NCBI GenBank assembly: GCA_003427395.1
Contig: BFEA01000505.1
Location: 622,197-686,196, forward strand
Source of the DNA: Chara braunii
Taxonomy: Eukaryota; Streptophyta; Charophyceae; Charales; Characeae
DNA: 64,000 nt
Reading direction: 5' to 3'
In this document: piece by piece, positions 44,177-55,079 of the stretch
How positions within the stretch are numbered: position 1 is the stretch's first letter
How the letters are laid out: every line of letters starts with the position of its first letter
Made by a program: the position numbers and the translations under genes
Notes under the pieces: generated by a model
Databases searched by the model: none
Seen by the model: the letters and a program-made list of their open reading frames with translations, nothing else
Told to the model about the DNA's origin: nothing

Positions 44177-47100
44177 TGTGAGGAAACCCGGGAAGGGCTC
44201 ACCTGCAGTTCGCCGAAGCCATGGGCAACAACGCCCGTCACTCGTTGCGCACGCTTCCGAGGTCCTCGACGATCAGCAGGGAGCTTTTGACGCGTGACCT
44301 GTCACGCTGTCCCCTTCGCGAAAATTTAATTAGTTATTTTGTTCAGGTGGAATAATGATATTTCTTATGAAGAGTCAAACATTTGTTCAGATTAATTGTC
44401 AACAAGTTGTTCCCTTACCTGTGGTTCTGCTGTTCGAGGGTGGTTCGCGAGGCTGAAGACAAAGAGACACAACTTTAACCATCTCAAACAGACGTCATTT
44501 CAACCATCAGCATTACCCAAAAGAAAAATGGAAACACACCCTAATTAAGGATCACTCGTTTCTGTTACTCCACTCAGTCAATAACTCGTCCCGGATCAAA
44601 AATCGATTAGATTCGTCAAGTCACACAGAGAACGGAGTTGAGTCACCTTGCCCGCCCCAATCATCGTGGGCCTGACAGGAAGCAACTGGGGATAGGTGAG
44701 CAGTCAATGAACGGAACAACCTTCCCTCTCCAGAATCACTAACGAGTGCATTCGTTAATCGTAATAGTCCACGCATGAACGACACAGCGGCAATCGCCCT
44801 TCCCCAAGTTGGCTTGTCCATCTGCTGCTGCAGCATTCTCCAATGTCGTTAAACAGTAGCAAGGGATGACCCGCATGCGAGTTTACTAGCTCGTCGGCCA
44901 CTACAGGCATTTTCACATTTCAATAAATTTGTACAGACATTATTTCATATGCATATTGTCATACATAATAGACTAATTAAGCAAAAGAGAATTTTGCCTA
45001 TTAGGCGTTTGCTTCGCTCAACCAATCTCTGCCTCTTCTTAGCCCCTCACTCTCTTTTGTCTTTCTCTTTCTTTCTCTCTCAATCTCTCTTCTTCACTCT
45101 CACTCGCTTGCCTCTTCCCCAACTGCTCTCCTTGTCACAAGCACAAGCTTTGCTGATTCCTGTCACTCGTCTCCCAACCTGGCCTTTTGCATGAGGGCTG
45201 GGGACACCGTGCGCGCTCCTTCTACTGCTCCCGAATCGGACTACTCTGACACTGCGTGCCCGTATACACTCACTCCTACATTCTCTCGTCGTCCCCTGAA
45301 CCGAGTCTTTGGACCCAGTTTCATGTCCAAAATTCGTCGCTGCCCAAGCGCTCTCTGCACAACTAGGTTGCGGGCACCGGGCTCACTGTCTATCCTCCCT
45401 CCACCTACTCACCGCGCTGCCCCTTACAACCGCTCGTGCCACCCAGCCAACCTCTCTCTCACTCGCTTTGCTCAGTCGTCCTCCGCATCAACGTGATTCC
45501 AGACACCTTTTGTGGGGACTGGGTACGTCTGGCACGCCAACTCAGTCCCCTCTACTTTGTCGTCCTCCGTCCTATACCGACAACCCGAAACAATTTCGCC
45601 CCGAGCTGAGCTGGCCTGCATGGGGTGTTCTCAGCCACATTTCCCTTCACACTCGCCAACCGGGACATCTCCCGCGCTCCGGGTGGTCAGAGCACACCTA
45701 ACACGCCACCCTAGTGACCCTCCTTGAATCGAGCTTTGCCTGCATGCGCCAGGCGCATCTCCTCTCACCGTCGTTTGTCCGACCATGTGATCCCTGAGCG
45801 TACCAGAATGGAAGAAGTAGGCGGAGTACACCTAGCACACTGTATGTCTCCAGTCGAATACATGTGAGAGTCAGAGTGAGCCCTCAGTTAGCGTAATCTC
45901 AGTCAATGATAGTATGGCGGCCACACCTCACGCACCCCTCCCCCTGACAACAACCCCATCTCCAGCTCGTCGTAGTCTGTCCGCTTACGCCTGTACAAAC
46001 TCGCACTTTCCCAGCGCGTTGACCCTGTCTGCATCGGGTTGCGATGTGGGTTGGGTAGACCGTGCATACTGCCCCCTCCTGCTTCACCCCGCTTCTCTTT
46101 ATTCCCCCGGTACCAGCTTCTACAGCTGAGGTCGTCGGTATCAACCGCGGCCCAGATTCAAAATCGGTAACAAGTGGGACCGGTCCTCGAGTCATGGACC
46201 CCAAGTAGTGTGAACCCCAAGGCCTTAGGGTTCAGTGGTCATGTCGTAGTGGCGCTAGTACTCAGTTATTCTGGTCCCGGATCAGGTATTCTTGTCTTAT
46301 TTGAGGGCTCCAATGTTTGCTGCCCCGTACCGCTATTACGCCCATGCCGATCCAATAATAATTAACAAGATCTGCAGCACCCATGTCGCACCCATACGGA
46401 ACAACATCGAAACCGAAGCGCTCGTCTCAAACTGCAATAGCCTGAACCATATCGTACCAATCATTTGGAGCCGTAACTCACACCGATGTCGAACCGTACC
46501 TGATGACGGACAAAAACCGAACAAGAGACAACCGTACCATGCCAATGTCGTGCCCATACCGAACCGGAAACATGTCGATGTCGAGCCAAACCCGAACCTG
46601 AAAATAACGCAGTGGCGTGCACCATCTCGATGCCAAACCAATACTGTGCCTGAAATATGTCGGACACCGTAGAATGTCGCAACCCCGTAATAGTACCGAG
46701 CCCCCCCGAACCATGTGTCCGAACCGAAGCGGCAACCACACCGACGCAATGGAGCCGAGCGGCACAATCAAGTAACATGGCGGTAACACCACGCCGTCCA
46801 TCCACCCCGCACTCATAACACACAGGTTGCGGCGAGGCTAGGAATCAGGGAAATCAAGTAGGTCATGCAGGCAATCTCAATCGTCGGGAAATAGAGAGAA
46901 TCGTTAGAAACAGAATAAATAAATAATCCGGGGTTGGATCCGATCTCGAATAATTCGAGCAAATATTAGCCAATCATTTAATAATCGTGGGTTTTCTTCC
47001 CTTTTATCATTTTTAATTATTTTTTTTATTTCTTAAATCTATTATAAGAATTAATAAAAATAAAGGTAATTTTTTATCATAAATAAATTCCGATGGAATT

Positions 47101-47649
47101 CAATTAAATAACGAAAATTCTCATGTTTTTTTTTCCTTTCATAGTTTTGTTTCTTTTTCTTATTTTTGATTCTATTATCGAAAATAACAAATAATGAGGG
47201 CGATTCCTTTAAAATTAAATACCAAGGAAATTTAATGAAATAAATAATATCCTGTTTTTCTCATCCTTTTCACTTTTTTTTAATTATTTTTCTCGTTTTT
47301 AATTTTAATATTAAAATTAAGGATACCGGAGGATTTCATTCTCGCGCTAGTTGCGCAGAGTAAAAGAACCACGCCAAGGCCTATTCTCAAATTTTCGTAC
47401 CGCGGCCAGTTGTTTCAAAAACAGACTCGGAGCGGGCGAAAATAAGGTAGGCATCGGCTCGGTGGAAGAGGTAGTCCCTCTCACCATTTTTTTGGGTTAG
47501 TCCCAGCGGTTGTCACATCCAATCTTAGGGGTGCTCTGGGTACCCCTAATTTCCCCCAACAGTTCGGACGAAAGTCCCGGTTTAGGCAATTGTTCCGAGG
47601 GGCAATCTGCTGCAATTAGGGTGGCCGACGGCCCTTCGGTCGGTTGACA
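44177..47649 (-). repeat. 5' LTR of the giant element
   Basis: Direct copy of 19844-23333. Sense-strand transcription should start inside it. It has the same CT-rich block (45040-45110) and T-rich block (46995-47290) as its partner. Open frames inside are not conserved in a way that suggests protein. Confidence 0.85.
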
Positions 47650-48500
47650 CTGCTGCCGCCACTGCCATGTTCGCCATAGATGTTAGCACAACATGTCCGT
47701 CTGCCCCACGACCCTCCATTGTCGACGAACTTCGGAAAGACACCGTCACCCTGCCCCCTCGCTGTGCACGTGCGTTCTCAGCGCCCACGTTAATGCACCA
47801 CGTCGGCCACACTCTACACGTCTTCAAGGCGACCACAAAGGATGATGACACAAGGCAGGACTTCGACCACTGAAGCTTGCGTTCCAAGGTGCCATGCATC
47901 GTCAACAAAGGAGTCGAGCTCACAGTGAAACACTACACATTGTTCGTCAATGTCATCACTGGAAGGGAGGACCACACTCGCTCGTAGATTGAAAGGCAAG
48001 GAAAAAGGGTTATCCGCTACCCCACCGCTGCGCTGGGATATCATGTGCGCTGCCAAACCGCCGTCACTCAAATTTTGAGTTTCAGATTGGGACATTCACG
48101 CCTTTCTATTTCTTTTTTTTTCGCGGCCGCCACTTATTTCCGCCTTTCGCCTGTGGACCAACATGCCTCCTGACTAGACGTCCCAAACAAGATCACGTAC
48201 ATACCTTTCGTGGCCTCGTATAGTACGTATACTCGTATAAAACTAGTCGCACAAAGGCCCTAAGGATTCATCATAGGAACCATTCCCTGAGGACAGGTCA
48301 AACGACGCCTACAAAAGACCAATCCTCGGGGCCTGAGGACGCCCTGAGGAGTGTTTAACGACGTACATGTGCCAAGGAACAAATGCCCCGTATTGATTGC
48401 CGCCCCCTGCAGGCTCGGCAAAACGTGGCGCGCATGACATTTTAAGGCTTGGCTTCAGTAGTTGGGCGAAGTACTGGTGATTTAAACCACCAGTAAACCA
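47650..48500. other. Right flank of the giant element; no recognised gene
   Basis: Two overlapping minus-strand frames (47582-47923 and 47814-48095, the latter starting MSQSETQNLSDGGLAAHM) are open but have no motif I recognise. Near 48345-48365 the minus strand resembles left-flank text at 18965-18990 (CGTTA-ACACTCCTC-GGG), a possible hint of a repeat split by the giant insertion. Confidence 0.3.
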
Positions 48501-48547
48501 CCAGTACCTCAAGGAGAGAAGGTTAACAACAGTCGTATTTTTCATCA

Positions 48548-48990
48548 CCACTTTAGGACACCCTTCACCACTTCATGATGCAGTCGGCCTAAACAGGTGG
48601 TTTTCAGGGTGTTCGGACCTTTCACCACTTCGGGATGCAGCCTGACTAAACAGATGGTTTTCAGGATCTTCGGAGCTTTCACCACTTCAGGATTATTCAA
48701 AATCCTAAATGGTCCTGAAGTGGTGAAAGCTCCGAAGATCCTGAAAACCATCTGTTTAGGCAGGCTGCATCCTGAAGTGGTGAAGGGTGGTTTTCATGGT
48801 CTTCGGACCTTTCACCACTTCTGGACCATTCAGGATTTTCAAACTGCCAAAAACTCTCACTTGACCACTTCAGGACACCCTTCACCACTTCAAGATGCAG
48901 CCTGCCTAAACAGGTGGTTTTCAGGGTCTGCGGACCTTTCACCACTTCAGTACCATTCAGGATTTTCAGACTGCCAAAAACCCTCACTTC
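48548..48990. repeat. Direct and inverted copies of a 65-bp module with a perfect-looking hairpin
   Basis: The words CACCACTTC, GATGCAGCCTG-CTAAACAG and TGGTTTTCAGG recur four to five times in direct orientation and once inverted. The inverted copy makes arms 48634-48692 and 48713-48771 (59 bp, few mismatches) around a 20-base loop. It interrupts the downstream end of the gag-like frame at 49012. Confidence 0.8.
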
Positions 48991-49011
48991 AAAATTTTCA
49001 TTCCTGAATTT

Positions 49012-49356
49012 TCAGCTACCAGATAACCGCTTCAGACCTGATTTCCACCTACAAGTACCGGCCTCCAAGGGGGGTTCTTCCTCCACTTCCTCTTTTTCTT
49101 CTACCACCTTTAACTTTTTTTTTTCTTCTCTTTGCAACTTCTTCATCTCCTCCCGAAACTTCTTTTTCTTCGTCGTCTGCTCCTCTAGTAAGGCCAACTT
49201 CTTAGCCTGCTTGATCAAGTCTTGCTTGGCCTCCTCTGTTCTCTCTTTTAATACGGCGGTGGCTTGCTCTTCTTGAGCCTTGGTGTATGGGGTGGTACTC
49301 TTACTGCTACGCGTGTCCACCATGGTGAAAGATGCACAACTTAGTGACAGTTTCAC
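49012..49356 (-). pseudogene. Gag-like N-terminus of an LTR element (truncated)
   Basis: 114 codons. After the second Met it reads MVDTRSSKSTTPYTKAQEEQ, then a long Lys/Glu coiled coil (KKKKFREEMKKLQREEKKKL). It lies 1.3 kb downstream, in sense, of the tRNA-Met primer site at 50644, so it is the first ORF of that element. It is cut off at about 48990 by the repeat module; capsid, zinc knuckle and pol are absent. Confidence 0.6.
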
Positions 49357-50441
49357 TCCTCACCACTTAGACCTCCACCCACTGACTGACTAAATAAATA
49401 AATGACTCTCTAAGGACCACATAGTCCTCCCCTTTGCTCCAACCAGGTTACCACAGCCGACGGAAGCTTTCGCCACCACTGTCCTTTCCAAACCTCGACT
49501 CAGATGCCCTGCACCTGTGGTCAACCACTTGGCTTTCACTCCGGTTCAGAACCCTATCAACTAGGGTCTGTCTCTAAGCCTGGATCTATAGCTATGGCTG
49601 TCACTACAAAACTTCAATGTCGGTCAGGAGGCATTTAAGGAGATACCCCATAACTCCTCAGGAATTCTTTAACGTCGCAAACAGGACGACGTGATCAGTA
49701 AGTCCTCTGAAGACTTAGACAGCTGGTTGTGCAGCCCACAACTCAGATTTTGGGCCTACCATGCCACACTGAGCAGTCCGCTGGCCTGTACCGGTCCTTG
49801 GGAGGGTGTGTCCTCCGGGTCAATCAATCGTCATACATGGACTTAAGCCCTACTCAGCCCGTGTGGGTTTGGTCAACACAGCTCTACGACCTCATGCACG
49901 GAGTTCCTATCACTTGAACAAAAGAGACTCCATGCGGAAAGAAGAGACATACAAACTCAGCAAGTACCATAAGGTGAGTGCACATCCATAGGGTGAGGGG
50001 ATAGGTTGAAGGCTTGGCGAGAGTATACCAACTCCAACTTGGTCAATTTCGTGGTCAACAACTCCGGTCAAAGCTGGTCAACATTGGTCAACTCCTCAGT
50101 CAACAGCTCGGTCAACCCTGGTCACACCTCGGTCAACCCTTGTCAACGCCTTGGTCAATGCCTCGGTCAACTTCCCGGTCAACGCCTTGGTCAACACCCA
50201 ACTCGGCTATGGCTGCTGACCCCTTCTCTCCCACCAACCTTCGATTCTCTCCTTCTCCCTTCCTTCTTTCTTCCTTGTTTCTTACTTCTTTCTTCTTTCA
50301 CCCTGGCTATGGCTTCTCTCTCCTCTTCGTCTCTCCCTCCTCCTTTACTCGGTCTTCCTTATTCTTCATCCTCTCCGTGTCTGAGCACGGCGGCTATGGC
50401 TGCCACGTCCTTCCTTGGACAGCACAACCAATCTTGTATCG

Positions 50442-50517
<76 letters not shown>

Positions 50518-50643
50518 GCGTTGTCTTTGCAGGTGCGCGGCGCCTTCCTACTTTGAAGCTGCTATGGCGGACCCTTCTTCTTCAACAAGGCAGCTGATGC
50601 GATGGCACCCAACTGGCGATGGCGCGTGGAACAGCAGGAACTT
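49357..50643 (-). other. Leader of the LTR element at 49.0-51.7 kb
   Basis: Non-coding in the sense direction. Contains a cluster of 11 GGTCAA words at 50038-50198 and (CT)n at 50446-50513. Plus-strand frames across it are low-complexity. Confidence 0.5.
50038..50198. promoter_or_regulatory. Cluster of 11 GGTCAA (TTGACC) words
   Basis: Eleven GGTCAA in about 160 bases, several as GGTCAACNNC; the reverse complement TTGACC is the W-box core bound by plant WRKY factors. It may equally be a decayed minisatellite. Confidence 0.5.
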
Positions 50644-50655
50644 GCTCTGATACCA
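50644..50655 (-). promoter_or_regulatory. Primer-binding site, initiator tRNA-Met type
   Basis: The minus strand reads TGGTATCAGAGC, the common plant LTR-element primer site, one base from the LTR edge TGCAATAAGAC at 50657. Confidence 0.85.
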
Positions 50656-50656
50656 A

Positions 50657-51679
50657 TGCAATAAGACTCGCCTTCTTCGTACTTTGCATGCATGCAAACA
50701 GATTGGAATCCACACTGGCGCCAGGCGCCAACACAAAGCTCAAAGATATTAGGGTCGAGAACACAGTTCAGATGCCAACTTGCTTCAAACTGGCTATGAC
50801 GCCTGAGCGCCCACACACATCACTCGTCCGACCCTGAATTCACAGCAACTGTTTACACGCACTCCATGCTGGATCTCCTTGGATATCCCACGCACTCTTA
50901 CTCTGTAACCCACACACGGACACACTTAGTCTACTGACTATCGCTAACTATTACAGCTATGGCCGCCGTCTAACACTAACTACAAGCAGCGATGGCTGCT
51001 CTATCTCCTCCACAGCCCACTTCGACTTCGGGCATCTGCAGACCACCTCGCACAAGACGCCAGGGCAGCGCTTCCACATGACTCAGGCAGAAATGAATGA
51101 ATGGCTGGACGCTGCCTCTTGATTTAGACTTCTGTTGGTTGCTGGTCTGCCCCTTTCCACCGGGGGCATGGTGCACACAGTCCCACATGGTACTTGCTGA
51201 CTGGACAAAGTGAGACTGGGACTGGGTACTGCTGGCTAAGCAAAGTTGGACTACCCACTTGCCCACTTGCCTCTGGTCTAACGTGAGCAACACTCGAAAG
51301 GCCAGTTCCGGACCTTCCGGAAGTCTGTGTACTTGGCCTTTCGGGACTGTAGCAGCTACAACCTTGACCTTTCAGGACTGTGGCAGCTACGACCTTGACC
51401 TTTCAGAGTTGCAACAACCAGGACCCCTACACGGCTATGACCTCTATTCGACAGACCTACAGTTCAAGACCCGCAACTACACAGACCTACGATAGACAAC
51501 AGTCGGCTACCAACGCTAAAATAGAAAAAAAAGAAAAAAAAAAGAAAGTCGGCTACCAAAACACAGGTCACTGGTTCAAAACACAAAGGGGTCTACCTAG
51601 TACTGTATCTGGGCGAGGCAAGGTCTAGGGATAGAGCCCTGGGGTCTGCATCTGTTACCGCAGAGGTGAAACCGTTTCA
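50657..51679 (-). repeat. 5' LTR, 1.02 kb (copy A)
   Basis: The left edge TGCAATAAGACTCG lies beside the primer site; the right edge is GAAACCGTTTCA. Aligns with 53578-54434 over shared blocks such as GGCAGCGCTTCC and GAATGAATGAATGGCTGG-CGCTGCCTCTTGATTTA. Confidence 0.8.
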
Positions 51680-52438
51680 CTCGGCAAACGATAGTTTACT
51701 ATCCGGTAAGACTGAGACTAAACCCCTGCCACAGGCCCGGGTACGCATGAACCAAAAAGACCTTTTTTTCTTACTTTTGCAGCAGCCTTGCCAACCCTGA
51801 ATTCGACGGATGTTCCTGGTGTTGTTGCTCCTGAATTACAGTCTTTTTCCTTTTGAAAACCTGAGAGTTGGAGGGCCGCGCAAGTGTGCGTTAACGCAGC
51901 GGCGGCAGCGGTGGTGGCGGCGCCCGGTCGTCGTTAGTCGCGGCTGTGTAGGTGAGGCGTGTGAGCTTCGGGTTCTATCATTCCTACGTGGCACCTACCC
52001 TGCCAGGCACCATAGCTGTGTGAGAGCTATGGCGACAGTGCCCTGGCGTAGCCTAGCCCTTGAGTGGGTAGGGAGTGCCTTTGCACTCTTACGCCATGGC
52101 ATCCTGGCAGCTCCTCATTGGACTTTCATACCAACTTACACACCTACAAGACCTTGATATCGGAGGAGCCGCCTTCCCCTCAAGCCTTCTGCTGGAAAGG
52201 GGGGGCTCCTTTTTCAACATCTAAAGACCGCGCGCTGCACGACACAACAGCTTGACTGCCCTGTTCACTAAAAGCGGAGCGGCGTATCTGGATGCAGTGG
52301 GAGAGCGTGCGGCTGCAGTGGCAGCGCTCCGGCACACTGAAGGGCTGCAGCAAGTCTCGATTGATTATCTTCGTCGCAAGGCAGTACGTTGTTCATTTGT
52401 TACAGTTTCGGGGTTTTTGTTTGTTTCGGTTTGCCATA
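51680..52438. other. No gene seen
   Basis: A frame at 51810-52157 is open on the plus strand but matches nothing. G-rich stretches at 51890-51930 and 52195-52210. Confidence 0.4.
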
Positions 52439-53460
52439 GGTCACCCAAGCCTTGAGTGGTACGGGGAGTGTTCCACGCTCGACCTACGGTCATCCTGGAA
52501 TTCTGCGTATAATTTACCATGTACATATCTACGGCAGTTTCCGGGAAATTAAGATGATGAAGACATGAGTTCTCTGCTGGGCCCCAAAGCCCTATGGAGT
52601 TTAGAGTTGTCTACGTAGTTGAATTTTGGAATTGTTTTTGTTGTTAGTGTTGTTTTCCTTATTTGATATCGTGCAGATCTTTCGAAGTCTGTTTGGGTTG
52701 TACATGTGGTAAGCTCTCGGGAGCTTTCCTGTTGTCGGTGGATTTCTCAGTGTAGCCTGCCTACTAAGATATATCGTAGTTTAGTTCGTAAAAGTGGTCG
52801 TTCTTTAAGCCAAGGAAACAGCGTTGTAGGGTCACCCAAGCCTTGAGTGGTACGGGGAGTGCTCTACGCTCGACCCTTGGTCATCTTGGAATTCCTGCGC
52901 ATAATTTTCCGATGAAATACCTTCGGTAGTATCTGGGAAATTAATATATCTTTCGAAGTTTGTTTGGGTTTCTACATGTGGTAAGTTCCTGGTACTTTTC
53001 CTGTTTTTGGTGACTTTCTCAGGGTAATCTGCCTACTAGGACATATCGCAGTTTATTTCGTAAAAGTGGTTGTTCTTTAAGCCCAGGAAACAGTCTTGTT
53101 GGGTCACCCAAGCCTTGAGTGGAACAGGGAGTGTTCTACGCTCGACCCTTGGTCTTCTTGGGAATTCCTGCATATAATTTACCACTGAAATACCTACGGC
53201 AGTATCTGGGAAATTAATATGATAAAGATATGAGTTCCTTGCGGGGTCTTAGCAGCTCCGAAGCCCTTGGGGTGGCGGCACCATTAGTGGGAGTGGGAGG
53301 CTTACTAGTGGCGGTGGGAACGTCGCCCGGGCGCAGTAGGAAAACTAACTTCCAGCCTTAAATGGCTGACCTTTAGAATAGGGAGGGTGTCACAGGGTCA
53401 CCCAAGCCTTGAGTGGTGAGGGGAGTGTTCCACGCTCGATTTTGTGCCACTTGGAAATTC
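52439..53460. repeat. Tandem repeat, about 3.5 units of 270-390 bp
   Basis: GGTCACCCAAGCCTTGAGTGG starts at 52439, 52829, 53101 and 53395, each followed by GGGAGTG-TC-ACGCTCGA and, in three units, TGGGAAATTAA. Units 1 and 2 also share ATCTTTCGAAG-TTGTTTGGGTT and a ATATCG-AGTTTA block. The last unit is truncated. Not recognised as snRNA, 5S or another RNA gene. Confidence 0.8.
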
Positions 53461-53577
53461 TCGCTAGTTTTCTTTCCCCTTTTTTTAGGCGTGGTCATTC
53501 ATATCCTTCCTTCTTTTTGGGAATTTTCTTGGACTTTCCATATGTGGCTGCTTTTTCGGTTGTCTTATATGGCTTAT

Positions 53578-54434
53578 TGCAATCAGACTCGTACTCGTTC
53601 ACACTTTTCATGCATGTGAACAGCAACGCAGCAAACTGGCGACGTGCGCCCAATCAAAACTCAAAGATATGGCTTCCAGATACGAGTTCACTCTCCGTTG
53701 GCTATGGCGTCTCGGCGCCCAAACAACTCACTGTTCACACACACTGGATCACCCTGGATATCCCACACACGTCACTCTGAACACTCGAACACACACACAC
53801 ACTTCCTACTAACTACGGCTATGGCAGCTATGGCTGCCTCTAACCTATCGCTATACTAACTCCTCCTCTCTNGCCCACTGCGTCCTCCGGGCTCATCTGC
53901 AGACCTCCTTGCACAAGTCGCTGTGGCAGCGCTTCCGCATGGCTCACGCAGGAATGAATGAATGGCTGGGCGCTGCCTCTTGATTTATACTTCAGAAACT
54001 CGTTGGTCTGCCCTTTGCCATCGGCCCATGGTGNTCACAGTCCCCCGTGGTACTTGCTGGGCCGGACTGGGACTGACTGGACCTTACCGCTGACTGACTG
54101 TGGACTCACTGCTATCCTACCGTGGTCAGACTGCGTTTGCACTGCAGTTTAGTCCATCACTTGCCTCGCCACTTGACCACTTGCCCACTTGCCGACCTTC
54201 TAGAAGGACTACAGCTAGACTTCTAGAACTTGCTAAGACTTCTATGCTATAGACCTACAGATCGAACCTCTGCTGCCTATGGACCTACGACAAACCTACC
54301 AACTGTCTACGAATACACAGGTCACAGGTTCAACTCTCGGGGTCTACACAGATACTGTACATGGGTAGGGTGAGGTCTAGGGATCGAACCCTGGGCACTG
54401 CATCTGCTACTGCAAAAAGGTGAAAACCGTTTCA
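53578..54434 (-). repeat. 3' LTR, 0.86 kb (copy B)
   Basis: Edges TGCAATCAGACTCG and GAAAACCGTTTCA match copy A. To its right lies a purine tract and an integrase end on the minus strand, so this is a 3' LTR. Flanks differ from those of copy A (CTTAT against CTCGG), so A and B come from different insertions. Confidence 0.8.
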
Positions 54435-54450
54435 CTCCCACCGTCCTAAA
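54435..54450 (-). promoter_or_regulatory. Polypurine tract
   Basis: Minus strand AGGACGGTGGGAG directly before the LTR start TGAAACGG, the expected position of the plus-strand primer. Confidence 0.6.
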
Positions 54451-55079
54451 TTTGAGGTCCTCCGAGAATATTCCAGTCCAAGGCAGGACCTTTACCTTTC
54501 TTATCACGTTCATACGCTCTGACTATGTCGGGAGCTGTTTCTAGTAGTTCTGTCCTTCTGAACCAGCGGTCGTCTTCCGGTTCCTGATAGGCAAACTGGA
54601 CCTTTACTGCTTCAGGGGATGACCTCTACCTCCTGTTCTAAACACATCCTCATCTACAATACCTTCAATGTCATAACTTCGGTCCATATCCGGAGGAATC
54701 ATACATCGTATTGAAGGGAACTGTTGGCTTGTGACACACGACAACAGCTTTGAAGCGTGGAAGACAGGATATGTGTGGAGGTGTAATGGGATCTCTACAG
54801 TGTAGGACGGTCCATCCTCTCCGCCCTTTACTTCTAGAACCGGCCACGGTCCTCTATATGCAGGCAGTAACTTTTGTGAGATGTTTTCCCCATGTGCAAA
54901 CTCTTTAGCCTTGACCCAGACAAAGTCGCCTACTTGAAACTGCGACGGACGACGGTGCTTATTAGCTTGTTCTATCATCCTATGTCGGGCCTTCCTGAGG
55001 TTCTCTACTACCGTTGCTAGTTCTTTCTCGTGCTGTATCGCAAACTGTAGCGGACCCACCAGGTGTGGTGCTCCGCTAA
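54451..55079 (-). pseudogene. Ty3 integrase C-terminus (second element), truncated
   Basis: Reading from 55079: LATVVENLRKARHRMIEQAN, FQVGDFVWVKAKEF, LLPAYRGPWPVLEVK (GPY/F-like module), YTVEIPLHLHTYPVFHASKL, then IRCMIPPD and EDVFRTGGRGHP. After a one-base shift near 54610 the next frame continues with VQFAYQEPEDDRWFRR and ends at GGPQI, just before the purine tract. This strand-binding tail of integrase is cut at about 55080, where unrelated DNA that I attribute to the chromovirus begins. Confidence 0.8.

Larger units (their letters stand above)
19844..47649 (-). mobile_element. Giant Ty3-type LTR retrotransposon, about 27.8 kb
   Basis: Two direct copies of about 3.5 kb (19844-23333 and 44177-47649) start TGTG and end GACA on the plus strand. 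Four bases inside the right copy lies a 17-base match to the plant tRNA-Asp 3' end, oriented for a minus-strand element, which fixes the right copy as the 5' LTR. Between them, all on the minus strand, are a leader, an array of accessory ORFs, gag, protease, RT, RNase H and integrase in canonical Ty3 order. Over 100 bases compared by eye (20041-20140 with 44374-44473) the LTRs differ at about one base in ten, so the insertion is old. No exact target duplication was found. Two nested TIR elements account for about 5.8 kb; the original would be about 22 kb, in the range of plant Ogre-type giants, which also carry an ORF upstream of gag. Confidence 0.85.

Noticed and set aside
52439-53460. Tandem unit as a 5S rRNA or snRNA gene
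   Set aside because: The GGGTGACC-like text on the minus strand is only superficially similar to 5S; no internal control region or terminator could be matched.
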